64,000 nt of DNA from Aurelia coerulea (GCA_039566865.1 CM076944.1:7462501-7526500); one strand, 5' to 3'. Positions 47,115-58,547 are shown, numbered from the stretch's first letter. The notes: a model not told the origin generated them from the letters alone. Translations and numbers: made by a program.

Positions 47115-47763
47115 GTATGATTTTCTGGCAGTTTTCACGTTCATATGGCTGTAAAATTTGTTTTTTCTTAAGCATAGGTGGCAAATATATCAACGACGCA
47201 GGAAATTCTCATTGTCACACCAAATCTTCAGAAAGTTATTACAAGACAGTTATTGCTCGAATCATGGAAGATATGTTTGTCAAGCCTTGTCCCAAAGCAT
47301 TGCACAACTGAGCCATTGTAAATGTTCAGTTAGGAAGGCAATGGATGCAGCCACTTCCTTGCTAAACAGAGATTGCTTCACAAAGGCCTAATTTAACTCT
47401 TTGGATTTGTACGGTATAAACAAATATGTGCCGAAAAATCACCAAAATTTAATCGTTTTACTGTCGTTGGCCTGAAACCAGGCCTCATTAATGTATGCGA
47501 GCATGCGAGCGCCGCTCGCAGGCACAAAATATCATTACACACTTGTTGCTGGCACATTTACACTGTGCTCAGAGCGAATTTATTGCAGGCACATTTTCCC
47601 CAGCCATTTGCTCGCAGGCACAGAATACTTCTAATGAGGTCTGCTTGAAACGTTCTCTTTGTGGAATCTCTTTAGATACAATATTTATTTAAGAGGAAAT
47701 GGCTGTTTTATTCGCGACTTCTTGTTGTCTTTTCTCTAATTCGTTTGATACTTTATCCCTTAG
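47115..47763. other. intron sequence, nothing recognised
   Basis: A degenerate CGCTCGCAGGCACA phrase occurs near 47510 and 47610. No exon or element boundary was seen. Confidence 0.4.
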
Positions 47764-47872
47764 CTACTCTATCGGAATAACAAGTACAGACAATGGAAAT
47801 CCTTCATTATCATTCACAAAATATATCACTGTCAGTATTGATGATGTCAACGAAGAGCCCACTAATATTATA
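47764..47872 (+). CDS. common exon 10: cadherin repeat 1, end
   Basis: YSIGITSTDNGNPSLSFTKY then VSIDDVNEEPTNII, i.e. the T-D-N-G-x-P turn and the D-V-N-E-x-P linker that closes a cadherin repeat. Phase 2 in (TTTATCCCTTAG), phase 0 out (GTAAGT). The exit point just after the linker is matched by exon 14 after repeat 7. Confidence 0.85.
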
Positions 47873-47934
47873 GTAAGTTGCAAAATTTGTTTTGCAGATA
47901 TTTGATTGTTTATTGACTACAATTGTGTAAGGAT

Positions 47935-48153
47935 TCAAATCTTTAAAATTTGGTGTAAAATTCTATCACCGTTTTATTTAAATTAAATGGCTTGAAAAGA
48001 ACTGTGGGTAACAAGGACAGATTTTGTAACGCAATAGCACCAGTTGCTTTAATTTCCACCTCAATTCAAAGGGATTAGCGATGCAGACGAAGGAAATTCT
48101 CTCAACGAGCAATTCTAAACAAACAAAGCCGCAAAAATTGTCCTGAAAGTAGT
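47935..48153. mobile_element. two abutting MITE fragments
   Basis: 47935-48008 matches the left end of the AGCATAGGGCTC family (AAATTTGGTGTAAAATTCTA). At about 48009 it switches to the left arm of the ACAAGGA family (AACAAGGACAGATTTTGTAA to about 48153). The second appears to have inserted into the first, with later loss of both right halves. Confidence 0.6.
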
Positions 48154-48557
48154 AGGGCAAACCCTGCCTTGTGCACACGAAAGGTGGTTTTGAAGAGAAG
48201 TTATGTGCTTATAACGAAATAAGAAGGGTAAATCTAAAGATCTGCCTGGCGTTTCAGTTGACTAAGTCATATTGTAATAGAATATTTCGAGACGAGCTTG
48301 CCGCATCCTCAGCTAAGAAACTAAAACACGTGTGAGAATTTATGGCAAATTCATTTCGCATAATTAACGTTCAGTCGTATGTTGACTAAATAAGGTAAGA
48401 CAATTGAAGCAAAATAGATTAGGAAGTCCAGGGAGAGTCCAGGGAGAGTTTGATGCATTTTTCTGACCCACCTGGCATACTTGTGCAACATATTATTGGG
48501 ATTGATGATGACAATTGTATATATAATAATACTCTTCTCTTCATCTTCCTTACTCAG

Positions 48558-48707
48558 CTCTCGAGCCTACAAATAGCGGAGAACAGTGACATTGGCACAG
48601 TAGTTGGTCTGTTTGATACCATAGATGTTGATATTGGTCAAAAGAACACATACACGCTTATTGACTCGGCAAATGGAATGTTCCGTGTTAACAACAATGC
48701 CCTTCAA
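48558..48707 (+). CDS. common exon 11: cadherin repeat 2, first part
   Basis: LSSLQIAENSDIGTVVGLFD then TIDVDIGQKNTYTLIDSANG. Exactly 150 bp and phase 0 on both sides, the same as exon 15 (repeat 8, 150 bp, YNLVDSADGRFKIENG). The equal length and phase support the six-repeat block duplication. Confidence 0.85.
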
Positions 48708-49146
48708 GTAAGTTCTTTCATGTCTAAGGTGAACAATTGATTGAGTGATTGAAAGATTACGTGACTAACTCGATAATTTATCATTCACTGATTCGTTGAT
48801 TGGTAAATGTAAAAGTATGTTCCAGACTTCTTCGAACAACTTCACCCCCATTCGCAATGAGCGATTTAAGTCATATATTAAGCCATGTAGAGACCGCTTT
48901 CGACTTACAGGGTACTATTGTTTCTTTGGCACAAACAAGAAATTATTGCTTGATATTTCTTGGTTTGCTCTGGGCAACGAAGAATTTAGTACATTCTGCA
49001 AATCAATGCTGAAATAGCGCTCGAGTTACGGTACTTCAGTTACTGACGAAGATTCATAATCGAAACTTGTCAAAAGCTATAAAATATTTTTCCATTCTCT
49101 TATCAACATTTTTATATACACAATATTGGATTTATACGACGAAGAT
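48708..49146. other. intron sequence, nothing recognised
   Basis: No feature recognised between exon 11 and the SINE at 49147. Confidence 0.4.
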
Positions 49147-49440
49147 GTTGTGGCGCAGTGGTGTAATCCTCCGACTTTGCAGCCAGAATTGTCAGGCGGA
49201 CAGGGTTCGATCCCAGGTAGATCCCCACCACTTGAGCGTCATGAAAAGGGGCCTTGGACTCGATTAGCGTTTAGCTACTTCTGTTCTCCCAGCGCTTGAC
49301 ACTAAAAACCGCAGCTTGACCGTCATCTTATACTGTACTTATACCTATGATGAGGATGAAGCATAACTCGGCACGCAATGAAGCGTACTGGGCTAAGCTG
49401 AATGGCTGAACTAAAGAACTTTGTAGAGTAATCATAGAAC
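49147..49440 (+). mobile_element. tRNA-derived SINE
   Basis: The head has pol III box A TGGCGCAGTGG (49151-49161) and box B GGTTCGATCCC (49204-49214), with 42 bases between, close to tRNA spacing. A tRNA-unrelated body of about 220 bases follows. The head does not fold as a complete tRNA with a proper acceptor stem, so a functional tRNA gene is not proposed. The end is not sharply defined. Confidence 0.75.
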
Positions 49441-50341
49441 TACGATTACTTTCCAAAATGATGAAAACTAGGTATCATTCGAAAGAGCTTAGCGAGCGGA
49501 ACTTGATTCTTGCAAGCATTGTAAAATGTTGTTTACTTAAGGTGTGCATTGCCCTTGAGAATTTTAGGAAGTATTTTGCTTCACAAATATTTCAAACCTC
49601 CTATACATCATTCGAAAGTGCAGGTCTTGAAGTTAGATCTTGCATAAAGTGACTGGTTTGACCGTCGCCTGTCTCCAAATGCACTGTGGTCAGTTTTTTG
49701 CTCCTATACTTTCTTAATAAAATTTGACAGAAAGAACCTCGACCAGGGGCGATTCTGGAGCTCATTGTTTCATAAGGAACGACTTTTACGGTATTCTTCT
49801 TGCAGATTCCTAATCAGAAGGCATCACAATTTCATAGGATGCCAAATTTGTTTTGCAAGAACGATAAAGAAAAAACTTCAAATAATTCCCAAGGGACTGA
49901 GCCCCCTTAAGTCAATGAATTTTGTAATGCTTGAAAGATTCAAATTCTGCTCTCAAATATGTTTTAAATGATACCGAGCATGCAGTGTTTTGCAATATGA
50001 TGATAGTTCTATGACCAAAAATCGTTTCACTCTACATAGTTTTTGGTTGTACTTTTTAACTCATGTGTATATTCCTGGTGTTGATTGGTTTATAAGATTG
50101 CTATGATCTGCAAGTAGCATGCTTGAAGCCGAGGGGCATATCACTCTGTAGAAATCTCGTACATCTTTGGCAAGAATCCTTTTGTTTTCAAGAAAAATTC
50201 GTAAAAAATCCCAAGAAATACTATTGTTTTATAAAATCTCGTACTGCTTTTCGGAAGAGTGATTCACCCCTCGCTTGAAGCCATGTCTGACGTATTGAAT
50301 GCTTTTCATGTTAAATAAGGACCTCTCTATTTTCCATTTAG
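49441..50341. other. intron sequence before exon 12, nothing recognised
   Basis: Short open frames only. No element boundaries were identified. Confidence 0.4.
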
Positions 50342-50767
50342 GCAGCGAGGCCCAACATGCAGTGTCTTCATTTGGGCAGTCCACGTTGCCCTTTCAACTA
50401 CGAGAAGACGAATTCGTACTTGATTGAAATACTCAGTTCAGATGTCAAGTCACCATCGTTCAATATCACCCGCCAGTTTAACATCACAGTCATAAACAGA
50501 AATGATCCTCCTTATGACGTCAAGATCACAGGGAACACAGTGAAGGAAAATGATCCGAATGGGACTGTCGTAGGGAAACTGTCAGCCATAGATGAAGATA
50601 TGGATCCGACACAGTCAGTGACGTTTTCAATGGTTGATGATGATAATGGTAGATTTGGTCTCACCCAAGGTGGAGATGTTTTTAAGACAGAGGGTATTGA
50701 TTATGAGAAAGATCAGTCGCATATGATTCGAGTCAGGGTTACGGACAATGGGACACCTCCTGCTTCA
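50342..50767 (+). CDS. common exon 12: cadherin repeat 2 end, repeat 3
   Basis: It begins AARPNMQCLHLGSPRCPFNY, with a cysteine pair placed exactly as in exon 16 (SDCLKLGDTHC). After NRNDPPYDVKI repeat 3 runs TVKENDPNGTVVGKLSAIDE, DDDNGRFGLTQGG, IDYEKDQSH and VTDNGTPPAS. Phase 0 in (TTTTCCATTTAG), phase 0 out (GTGAGT). 142 codons. The first Met inside is not a start; the exon is open upstream to the acceptor. Confidence 0.88.
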
Positions 50768-50781
50768 GTGAGTACTATAGT

Positions 50782-50894
50782 CTGTCTCAAATTAGATGTT
50801 ACGTGAAAATGCCCGCGAATAGCAACTTTTGAAATATTTTGCAAAGAATTTTTGCGTTATTGCAAATCTCACATGACTTTTAAATTTGAGACAG
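50782..50894. mobile_element. 113-bp foldback element 15 bases after a donor site
   Basis: Ends CTGTCTCAAATTAGATGT and the loose complement ACTTTTAAATTTGAGACAG. Related to 24999-25103 and 18437-18541. It sits right behind the exon 12 donor (GTGAGT at 50768) and is tolerated there. Confidence 0.65.
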
Positions 50895-51229
50895 AATTCA
50901 GGGTTAATAGGCTAATATGATCATAGTCCACGAAAACATTAACGAATGTGAAAACATTGTAGTACCTGGGTGGAGTAATGTATAGTGCGTCAAAGGATCG
51001 CACGAATGCTTTTGTCTCAAGGGTAAAAATAATTTTAAAGCTATTTAACAGGACAGGAATTTCTTTGAATTTTGTTAGAATGTGTGTTTTATCGAGCTTC
51101 CTTCTTTAAAGCAAGTCGACACTGCAAAGATTATTCTCCACAGCATTTCCTCCGCTCCAAGTTCACCTATGAAATAGATTATCTATTTCGTTGATAAAAC
51201 CCAACTTTTTTATGAAACCACATCACATG

Positions 51230-51743
51230 AGCATAGGGCTCAAATCTTTCGAATTTTAAAAAGGTGGGTGTAAAATTGTATGACATCTTTCTTTTAATTG
51301 AATGACTTGAACGTAAATTATGACACTTTCCTGTAAATCTGCCGTGGAAATTTTTTGACATCTTTATTAGTTTCAAAATGGCGGCAATTTAATTATTTTT
51401 GAAAAAATTCATGGAAAAGCTTGAGAAAATTTAAATCATCATAAATCCTAAACCAATAATAGAGGAACAATGATATAACCTTCAAGAAAACCATAGTTTA
51501 TGAATGTCTACGATATGGTGGTTGGTAGAAATCTGCAGCTTTTCTGGTTTAGGATTTAGAGATTTGATGACGCCATAGCCTCGAATTTAATGAATGCCGC
51601 CATTTTGAAACTAATCAAGATATCAATAAATTTCTACGGCAGATTTACAGCCAAAACCCCTAAGTTCCGTCCAAGCCATTTATTTCAAAGAAAACTGTAA
51701 TAGCATTTTACACGGACCCTTTTAAAGATTTGGGCCCTATGTT
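51230..51743. mobile_element. 514-bp foldback element, AGCATAGGGCTC family
   Basis: Ends AGCATAGGGCTCAAATC and GATTTGGGCCCTATGTT, with flanks CATCACATG (51221-51229) and CATCACATA (51744-51752) matching at 8 of 9. Third full-length family member. Confidence 0.8.
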
Positions 51744-52116
51744 CATCACATAGTTTTTGGAAAGAATATGATGTTTGATAAAGTGCAATTGCTCAAAGTC
51801 GGGTTTTCCAAGGGTGACGTTTGCCAAACAAGAAATTCAATTTCCCAACAGCAAAAATCAATTTGCCTTTTTGAAATATAGATCTCAAATTTCTGGGTGC
51901 ACTAATCAAATCAAAATAAACAATGAGAGTAAGACATCATGGTCGGCTGCAAGCAATTTTTAAAATGAATGAGAGAATATATTTTTGGTGCTTTTTCAAT
52001 ATTTGTCCCACCAAATTAGAGGAACTGAAATTTGATATTTTTTTATAATGATTCACGAAATAAGATAGAAGTGACTATTTAGAGACAATTGCTTATATTT
52101 GTTAATCTTTCAACAG

Positions 52117-52478
52117 AATATTGAGAATATCACAATCATTGTCCTCGATGTCAACGAGCCACCTGTCAACATAACAATCACTCCAGCTCAGCCAATCATC
52201 GCTGAGAATTCTGCAATCGGGACTGTGATTGGTGAAATCGAGGCTTATGATAGCGACTTCATCACTTCACTTAACATGACGCTTGACATTGATGCAGGTG
52301 GAAGGTTCAAGGTTGAAAATAATGCCAGCTGTAGCAAAGCCGATGATAACGAGACACAAGCTGCTGCTGAAACTGTGTGCAAGGTGAAATTGATGGTGAA
52401 TGGTGGTCTGAATTTCGAAAGATCGAATGTGCATACGATAACAGTTCGAGCTGAAGATCGTGGACATTTCATTCATAG
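52117..52478 (+). CDS. common exon 13: repeat 3 end, cadherin repeat 4
   Basis: NIENITIIVLDVNEPPVNIT closes repeat 3. Repeat 4 has IIAENSAIGTVIGEIEAYDS, DAGGRFKVENNASC, ETVCKVKLMVNGGLNFE and ITVRAEDRGHFIHR. The extra cysteines before and after an inserted loop recur in repeat 10 (exon 18). Phase 0 in, phase 2 out (GTGATT). Confidence 0.87.
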
Positions 52479-53053
52479 GTGATTAAGCTGTCATCGTTAC
52501 TTTTTTTGAGGACGTTGCTTTTTTGATGTAAAGAAAATTCAGACATATCCTAAAATGCTTGAAAAAATTCAACCTTTTAATTTTTAAGTGAAAACGGTAA
52601 TTAGATTCCAATACACCTTTCACCTATTCTACAGGAGATCCTGGATCGAGCGATATTTTTATACATTCTTATGCAATGAGTGGCGTTAGATCACATTCGA
52701 AAATTCTACAAAATGTATAAAAAATCGTTCGATTCAGATTCTTTTTTGGAATGGCTAAAAGGTCCATTTGGGGTAGATCGATTAGATTTTTTAATCCCTT
52801 TGAGGCACATGTAATGCCCTTTAAGGAAAGGAATGTTCATTTTGTTGCAACTTTTGCAATGCCTTACAGTTGCACAATGAGGATAAAGAAGGCAGGAAAG
52901 TAACATGTTTTTCGAAAGTTTTTACGAAATTTTTACGAGAGAATCAACGGTTGAATCAAAGGTAAATGTATGAATCAGTCTTTTTACTGTAAGAAAACGA
53001 AACGACTTTGTGGTTGTTGGTCACACAGACTATTTCGGTTGGTTTTTGAATAG

Positions 53054-53647
53054 ACAAGGACAGATTTTGTAAGACAATGGCATGAGTTGCTTTGATTGAC
53101 ACCGCAATTCAAAGCGGTTAGCGATCGCAGACACTGGGAAATTCTCTCAACCAGTAATTCAAAACAAACAAAGCCGCAAATTTTCTCTGAAACCCAGGTA
53201 GCTAGCTCGCTTGTTCTGCATTCCAGAAATTGTTTTTAAGAGCAATGATGAGCATATATCGAAAGAAGAAGGATATATCTACACATTTGCCTCCAGCATT
53301 TAATTCGTTTGGTTCAAAAGCCGATTGGGAGGCAAGTCAATGCTCTTATTTTTTGGGTGTAATTAAAACACTTACTGTTCAGCTTCTGAGCCAAAGAAAT
53401 AAAATGCCCGAGGTAGATGTGTACATATAGCCTTCTTCTTTCAATATATGCTAATGTTTGCCCTTAAAAACAATTTCTGTTTTTGCACAGAAACTGTGCG
53501 CTAGCTACCTGGGTTACAGAGAAACTTTTGTATCTTAGTTTGTTTTGAATTACTGGTTGAGGGAATTTCCTTTGTCGGCAATAGCTAATCGCTATGAATT
53601 CAGGTGCCAACAAAAAGCAACTTTTGTGTTACAAAATCTGTCCTTGT
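53054..53647. mobile_element. 594-bp foldback element with an 11-bp target duplication
   Basis: Ends ACAAGGACAG and CTGTCCTTGT, arms of about 230 bp. The direct flank TTTTTGAATAG occurs at 53043-53053 and 53648-53658. Most complete member of the family at 3705-4293 and 11681-12262. Long arms with 9-11-bp duplications fit Mutator-like elements; the superfamily is inferred. Confidence 0.85.
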
Positions 53648-53701
53648 TTTTTGAATAGGCAAAAATGGGCTGGCCCATCCAGTGTTGGGAAGCCTAACTG
53701 A

Positions 53702-54462
53702 GATTTAGAATTTACTGTATTTCACTAATATCTGTTATATTTATTCCGTTCTAATGTTCTGGACGCTTTCTTGCAACCTAATTCTTGAAACTGATTAAAA
53801 TGGAGTAGAAGTTTTAAAGGTGGCCTGAAGTGATTTTTTTTATTGATGCAAATGAATGGCATTGTTGAATGATTGGAAATCCTTTTAAAATATATTTGAT
53901 ATCTCGTTTTGTTTCAAGTTATCCACAGATCTTAAGTATCAGTTGATGACGTCATTTTATTTGCAAATCATTAGAATACTATACAGAAATGTAGCTGTAT
54001 CTGATCTTTAAATGGTCACAGGTGCAAATAACTTTGGAGTGAAGCTACATTTGTGGAATATAAATTGTCTCGTGAATTAAGATCGTGTTTAGAAAGCCAT
54101 GCTGATTGCAAAGAGTTTTTTTTTATTAGATTTCTCTTTCGAAGCATAGTCAACCTTGTATCCTTTTTTCACTTTATGCAAACAAAATGACGTCATCAGC
54201 CAATCCTACAAAATAGTGGTTCACTCAAGAATGAAACAAGATATCAAGACATTTTAAACAGAAGATTTTATCACTCAACAGTGCTATTGATTTTGCATCA
54301 ATAAAATGTTCGCTTCAGATCACCTTTAACCATACTACAAAATGTTCTTTGATTTAGAATTTATTGTATTTCACTAAGATCTGTTATTCCATTCTAATGC
54401 TATGGACGTTTTCTTGCAACCTAATTCTTGAAACTGATTAAAATGGAGTAGAAGTTTCAACC
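53702..54462 (+). repeat. 110-bp direct repeat enclosing a transposon
   Basis: 53702-53817 (GATTTAGAATTTACTGTATT to AGTAGAAGTTTTA) recurs at 54354-54462 with few changes. The first copy contains the target of the TTAA element at 53818. The second copy lies 55 bases before the exon 14 acceptor. Confidence 0.75.
53818..54325. mobile_element. 508-bp TTAA-flanked foldback element
   Basis: Ends AGGTGGCCTGAAGTGA and TCGCTTCAGATCACCT are imperfect inverts. TTAA stands at 53814-53817 and 54326-54329. The interior has TGACGTCAT twice in inverted positions (53945 and 54186). No coding content. Confidence 0.75.
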
Positions 54463-54517
54463 ATACCAAAATATCTTCTTTGAAAATTCTCATAACATTT
54501 TTTCTTTATCATTCCAG

Positions 54518-55487
54518 ATCATTCAATATCCAAATTACGGATGCCAATGACCCTCCACGCATTCTTCTCATTGACGGCAAGTCCTTCGCAGAGGTCCCTG
54601 AAAACAGTCCTAGGGCTACAATTGGCATTCTTTCCACACACGACGAAGATGCAAATCAAACACACACCTTTTCATTAGCTGACGATACAGATGACATGCT
54701 TGTCATAGAAGGCGAGACACTGAAACTCAACACAAACCAATCATACAATTATGAAACAAAACAATCATACACAGTTGAAATCAACGTAACTGACGATGGA
54801 ATCCCACAGGCATCAGCGCTGTTTCCGATCATTATCAAAGTGACGAATGTCAACGAAGCTCCAACTGACATACAATTATCAGCCAACAGTATAGAAGAAA
54901 ATTCACCAGAAGGAGCTGCTGTTGCTAATATTACTGTAGTAGACCCTGACGATGTTGTTTCAAATAGCACTGCTAGATATCATACTTGTAGGCTACTGGA
55001 CAGTGCTGGTGGCAGATTTAAAGTTTTAAATGGTTTGACGTTGGCAGTCGGTTCAGGAGAGCTGAATTATGAGCAGATATCAAACCATACAGTTACAGCA
55101 CAATGCTCAGATGGCGCTCTTACTGTTTCCAAATCATTTACAATCACCGTGACAGATGTCAATGAGAAACCTACATCAATCAGCCTTTCAGCCAATAAGG
55201 TTCCAGAGAATTTGCAATCACGCTACCTGATTGGCTACTTATCAACAGTAGACCCAGACAACCTTGCAGAGACCACTCAGTCGTTCACTTATGGTATCCG
55301 TGGTAACGATTCTCGTTTTGATGTAGCTGGAAATGCTTTGTATGGCATCATGCCGTTTGATTACGAGATTGGTTCCATGGTGTATGCGAAGGTATCTTCG
55401 ACGGATGATGGTAGCCCTCCATTGACGAGATTTGCAGATATCAGGGTTGAAGTTACTGATGTCAATGATGCCCCAAATGATATAGTG
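54518..55487 (+). CDS. common exon 14: repeat 4 end, cadherin repeats 5, 6, 7
   Basis: Longest exon, 970 bp. SFNIQITDANDPP closes repeat 4. Repeat 5: EVPENSPRATIGILSTHDED ... NYETKQSY ... VNEAPTDI. Repeat 6: SIEENSPEGAAVANITVVDP ... YHTCRLLDSAGGRF ... TAQCSDG ... VNEKPTSI. Repeat 7: KVPENLQSRYLIGYLSTVDP ... FDYEIGSM ... TDDGSPPL ... VNDAPNDIV. Phase 2 in (TTATCATTCCAG), phase 0 out at GTACGT. Reading past the donor would run into LINE-derived residues, so the splice is the preferred end. Confidence 0.88.
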
Positions 55488-55534
55488 GTACGTATCAAGA
55501 TTACTCATTGGTTATACATAACAAATAGCAGCTT

Positions 55535-56035
55535 CGATACACCAAGCAGACCTCTTATCGAAGGGTTGGGTTGGAAGGCCATTGAAGAACTCATTAGTAA
55601 TGAATCTAAGATTATGGTCTTCAAATCTCTCATTGAGTTTGGCTCCACAATACCTGTGTAGCCTTTTCACCAAAACTCACCATGCTCTTCCCGTATTCTA
55701 CATAATACAGGGACTGACTTGACGTTACCAAAGAAAAAATTAGCAAGCGGGCAGAAATGTTTTTCTTTCCGGGGAGCTAAGGTGTGGAATAACCTTCCAG
55801 CGGAGTCAAAGAAGGCCTTCTTCCTTAATAGTTTTAAAATTCTGTTAAGGGTTGATTTTTCTTTTATTGTAGATATTGTATTATTATTGTAAATAGGTTT
55901 TTGGCTTTGTGGTTTTTTATAATGTAGATTTAATTTATTGTATATTGCAATTAAAAGTTTTACTGGAGGACCCCTTGAAAATCAGCCTTTGCTGAAGGGT
56001 AAGCCTCCTTAGATAAATTAAAATGAAATGAAAAG
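55535..56035 (+). pseudogene. LINE reverse transcriptase tail fragment (plus strand)
   Basis: GLGWKAIEELISNESKIMVF with KSL, then after frame shifts NTGTDLTLPKKKLASGQKCF, SFRGAKVWNNLPAESKKAFF and LNSFKILLR. These are the last conserved motifs of CR1/Jockey-like non-LTR reverse transcriptases. AT-rich 3' tail ending near AAATGAAATGAAAAGG. Dead copy in the intron between exons 14 and 15. Confidence 0.75.
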
Positions 56036-56608
56036 GAAAACTTGAAATCAGCCAATAAGAGTGCTTATCAATTCACAACAATTTATCACAACAACAAGTC
56101 CAAAAAAGGAAGAAATGAGAAAAAAACCAAGTCAATTCAGTTTCCAATCAACTCCCGATGATTAAAGTAAACTTCTGTTCTCATGTTTCATAAAAATGTC
56201 CCACCACGTTGAATCCTAGTTGTGGGCACAAGTGGCTTTACCTGAAGCCAGAAATCTGAAATCGTAATTCCAGCCATCGTATCATCTTTTGTAAGAAATC
56301 ATGAAAGACTTTTCTCAGCGGAAAATTCTGTTCCCATCCCGTACTTGTTGAAAATGCTTTCCCGAAGACTTTTCTTGATTCGGAAAGATTTTTCTTTGAT
56401 TTCGTCACATTTATTTTTTCAGAAACTAATGTTTTACGCGTAAGCAGCTTTAAATTCCGTTAGGTGTAGGTATAAACAAAATCTAGAAATTTTCTTGAAC
56501 TCTTTCAAAAAGTGTGTATTCTGTCTATGAAACATATTCCCCACCACTTAACTGTTTTCACTGCTTGTCTGAAATTTGCAAGTCTAACCCAAAGCTGTTT
56601 TTTCGTAG

Positions 56609-56758
56609 ATTTCAAGCGACAGAGTTGACGAGAACAGTCCGTTAGATACAGTCGTTGGAACATTGTCTACTGTTGACCAGGATTTAAATCAGAAATTCAC
56701 ATACAACTTGGTAGATAGTGCCGATGGAAGATTCAAGATTGAAAACGGTATTGTCAAG
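56609..56758 (+). CDS. common exon 15: cadherin repeat 8, first part
   Basis: ISSDRVDENSPLDTVVGTLS then TVDQDLNQKFTYNLVDSADG and RFKIENGIVK. 150 bp, phase 0 on both sides, the twin of exon 11. Acceptor GTTTTTTCGTAG, donor GTATGA. Confidence 0.85.
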
Positions 56759-57595
56759 GTATGATTGATTTGTATTTGTATTTCGTCTGTTATCAGTGGC
56801 AATAAAGACGTATAAAATGCCTACAAGCGGTATCTGATAAACTGCCTTGGAAGCCTTTCCTGTGTCGTGATTGACTAACGACCAATCCTTTAGGCTTTTT
56901 TGCTGGACGACCTGGTATTATTTCGTTTAATTCTGTGGAAATTTCTTAATCTTTAGAACTGGGACTAAAATTCTGCTTCAATGAAGGACCTATAAAGAAC
57001 TTGCTCAACCCTGAATAGAAAGATTTGCAGTCTACGAAAGTGCTTTCTAATTATGTGTAGAACTTACATACACTCCACAAACCAAATTAGGAGAAGCAGG
57101 GGTGATATCAAATCGTACTTTTTTGACTACAGTACATATATAATATTTGCAAGACGCTGCAGACTACCACCGGATTAGTCAGAAAAATGTATTCATTGTT
57201 TTAAAGATCGTACAGGAAGCGCTATGCAACTAATTTGTAAAATTTTGATTCCATTATTTTGCTGAGGCTACAACTTAATTTGAAGATTCTTTTCATAATT
57301 TTAGGTGAATTATTTTCTTCTGAAATTAGGAATTTGCCAAAAGCCAAATTTCTTGATATTCCATAAACCAACTGAAAATGGCCTGCTCACTATCTTTACA
57401 TTTTGATGCCCAACATTGATGGCAAAGCATAATTACATTTCAACTGTTTCTGTATGATTAGAAGGCAATGCCTAACCCAAGAAGAATGTCATTTACCATT
57501 TAATCGTTTTTGATATGGATCGAATGGAGCCAGTTCTTGTAATTCTAGAAAACGCCAACGGAAGCTATTATCTGCAAGTCTTCATTTGACAGTAA

Positions 57596-58035
57596 AGCCT
57601 GGTTTCCATATGATCGTAACAGACGGCGACGCGTCGATACAATCAATACAATTAATCATCACCACGAACAAGTTTTCTCTTTGTCCATTCATGTCGATTC
57701 TTTAGAAAATTTGATCGACGTTTTTTTTTATCTTTTTCAGTGTTTTTGAAAACGAAACTTTTAAGAAACTCGCGTCTAACTCTAAAAACTGAAAGCAGAA
57801 AAATTTGCAAAAAATCCTCGAATCTATTTCAGGCTTTCCGCTAAAGATTAAGTCATGCATCTTCAAAATTGGTCCAGTGTACGATTTATTGTGGCCTGCC
57901 AAACGTGCATAGTTTATCTTGGCGCACCCGGCATGGAAAGAAGTCTTCCGATCAATCGGGGATGCATCGCAGATACACGTCGCTGATCAATCTGTGACAT
58001 GTCGCCGACTGTTACGATCATATGGAAACCAGGCT
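57596..58035. mobile_element. 440-bp foldback element, AGCCTGGTTTCC ends
   Basis: Ends AGCCTGGTTTCCATATGATC and the exact complement at 58016-58035. TTAA follows on the right (58035-58038 if one base is shared) against TAAA on the left, so a decayed TTAA target is possible. No coding content. Confidence 0.75.
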
Positions 58036-58285
58036 TAAGATCATGCAATTTAAATTATAGATAAATTCTCGAAATTTAGTTGAACTATCAATGAAGCAAC
58101 GCCGTTTAGTGTTAGATATTGCATTACGATTTTTCAAAAGGTGTTTACATTTTTTTTCAGACTCACTCAGTACTTATGGAGTCGTTTAACTAGGTTAGAA
58201 ATGACATCAACGAGCCGACAAAATCATTCCCAAATCTGCTTTTAACTTTTTATACTTCTATCATGAATTAACTTGATCTTTTCAG

Positions 58286-58547
58286 GTGGCAGTATCTAAT
58301 TCAGATTGCTTAAAACTGGGTGACACTCACTGTTCACTGAACTTCGAAAACAAGAAAAATCACGTGATACAAATCAAAACAACAGATGATGGCAGCCCTC
58401 CATTGTCTTTCACAAAGAATATGACAATCTACTTGAATGATGTTAATGATCGCCCACGTGACATCCAGCTATCAAATTATACTGTACAGGAAACTGCACC
58501 GGTTAATCATGTGATTGGAAAGTTTACAGTTTCTGATGAGGACAGTG
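58286..58547 (+). CDS. common exon 16: repeat 8 end, start of cadherin repeat 9
   Basis: VAVSNSDCLKLGDTHCSLNF then TTDDGSPPLSFTKNM and LNDVNDRPRDIQLS end repeat 8. YTVQETAPVNHVIGKFTVSD EDSG opens repeat 9. The cysteine pair matches exon 12. Phase 0 in (TGATCTTTTCAG), phase 1 out (GTAAGA). Repeat 3, the partner of repeat 9, has no intron at this point. Confidence 0.87.

Noticed and set aside
49147..49220. tRNA gene
   Set aside because: Box A and box B are good, but the 5' and 3' ends do not form an acceptor stem and the sequence runs on into a SINE body.
54480..54517. Start of translation at the first in-frame codon before exon 14
   Set aside because: It lies upstream of a good acceptor (ATCATTCCAG) and the residues have no cadherin similarity; it is intron sequence.
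55488..55661. Extension of exon 14 past 55487 to a stop
   Set aside because: The residues after the GTACGT donor switch from cadherin to LINE reverse transcriptase sequence, so this is intron read-through.
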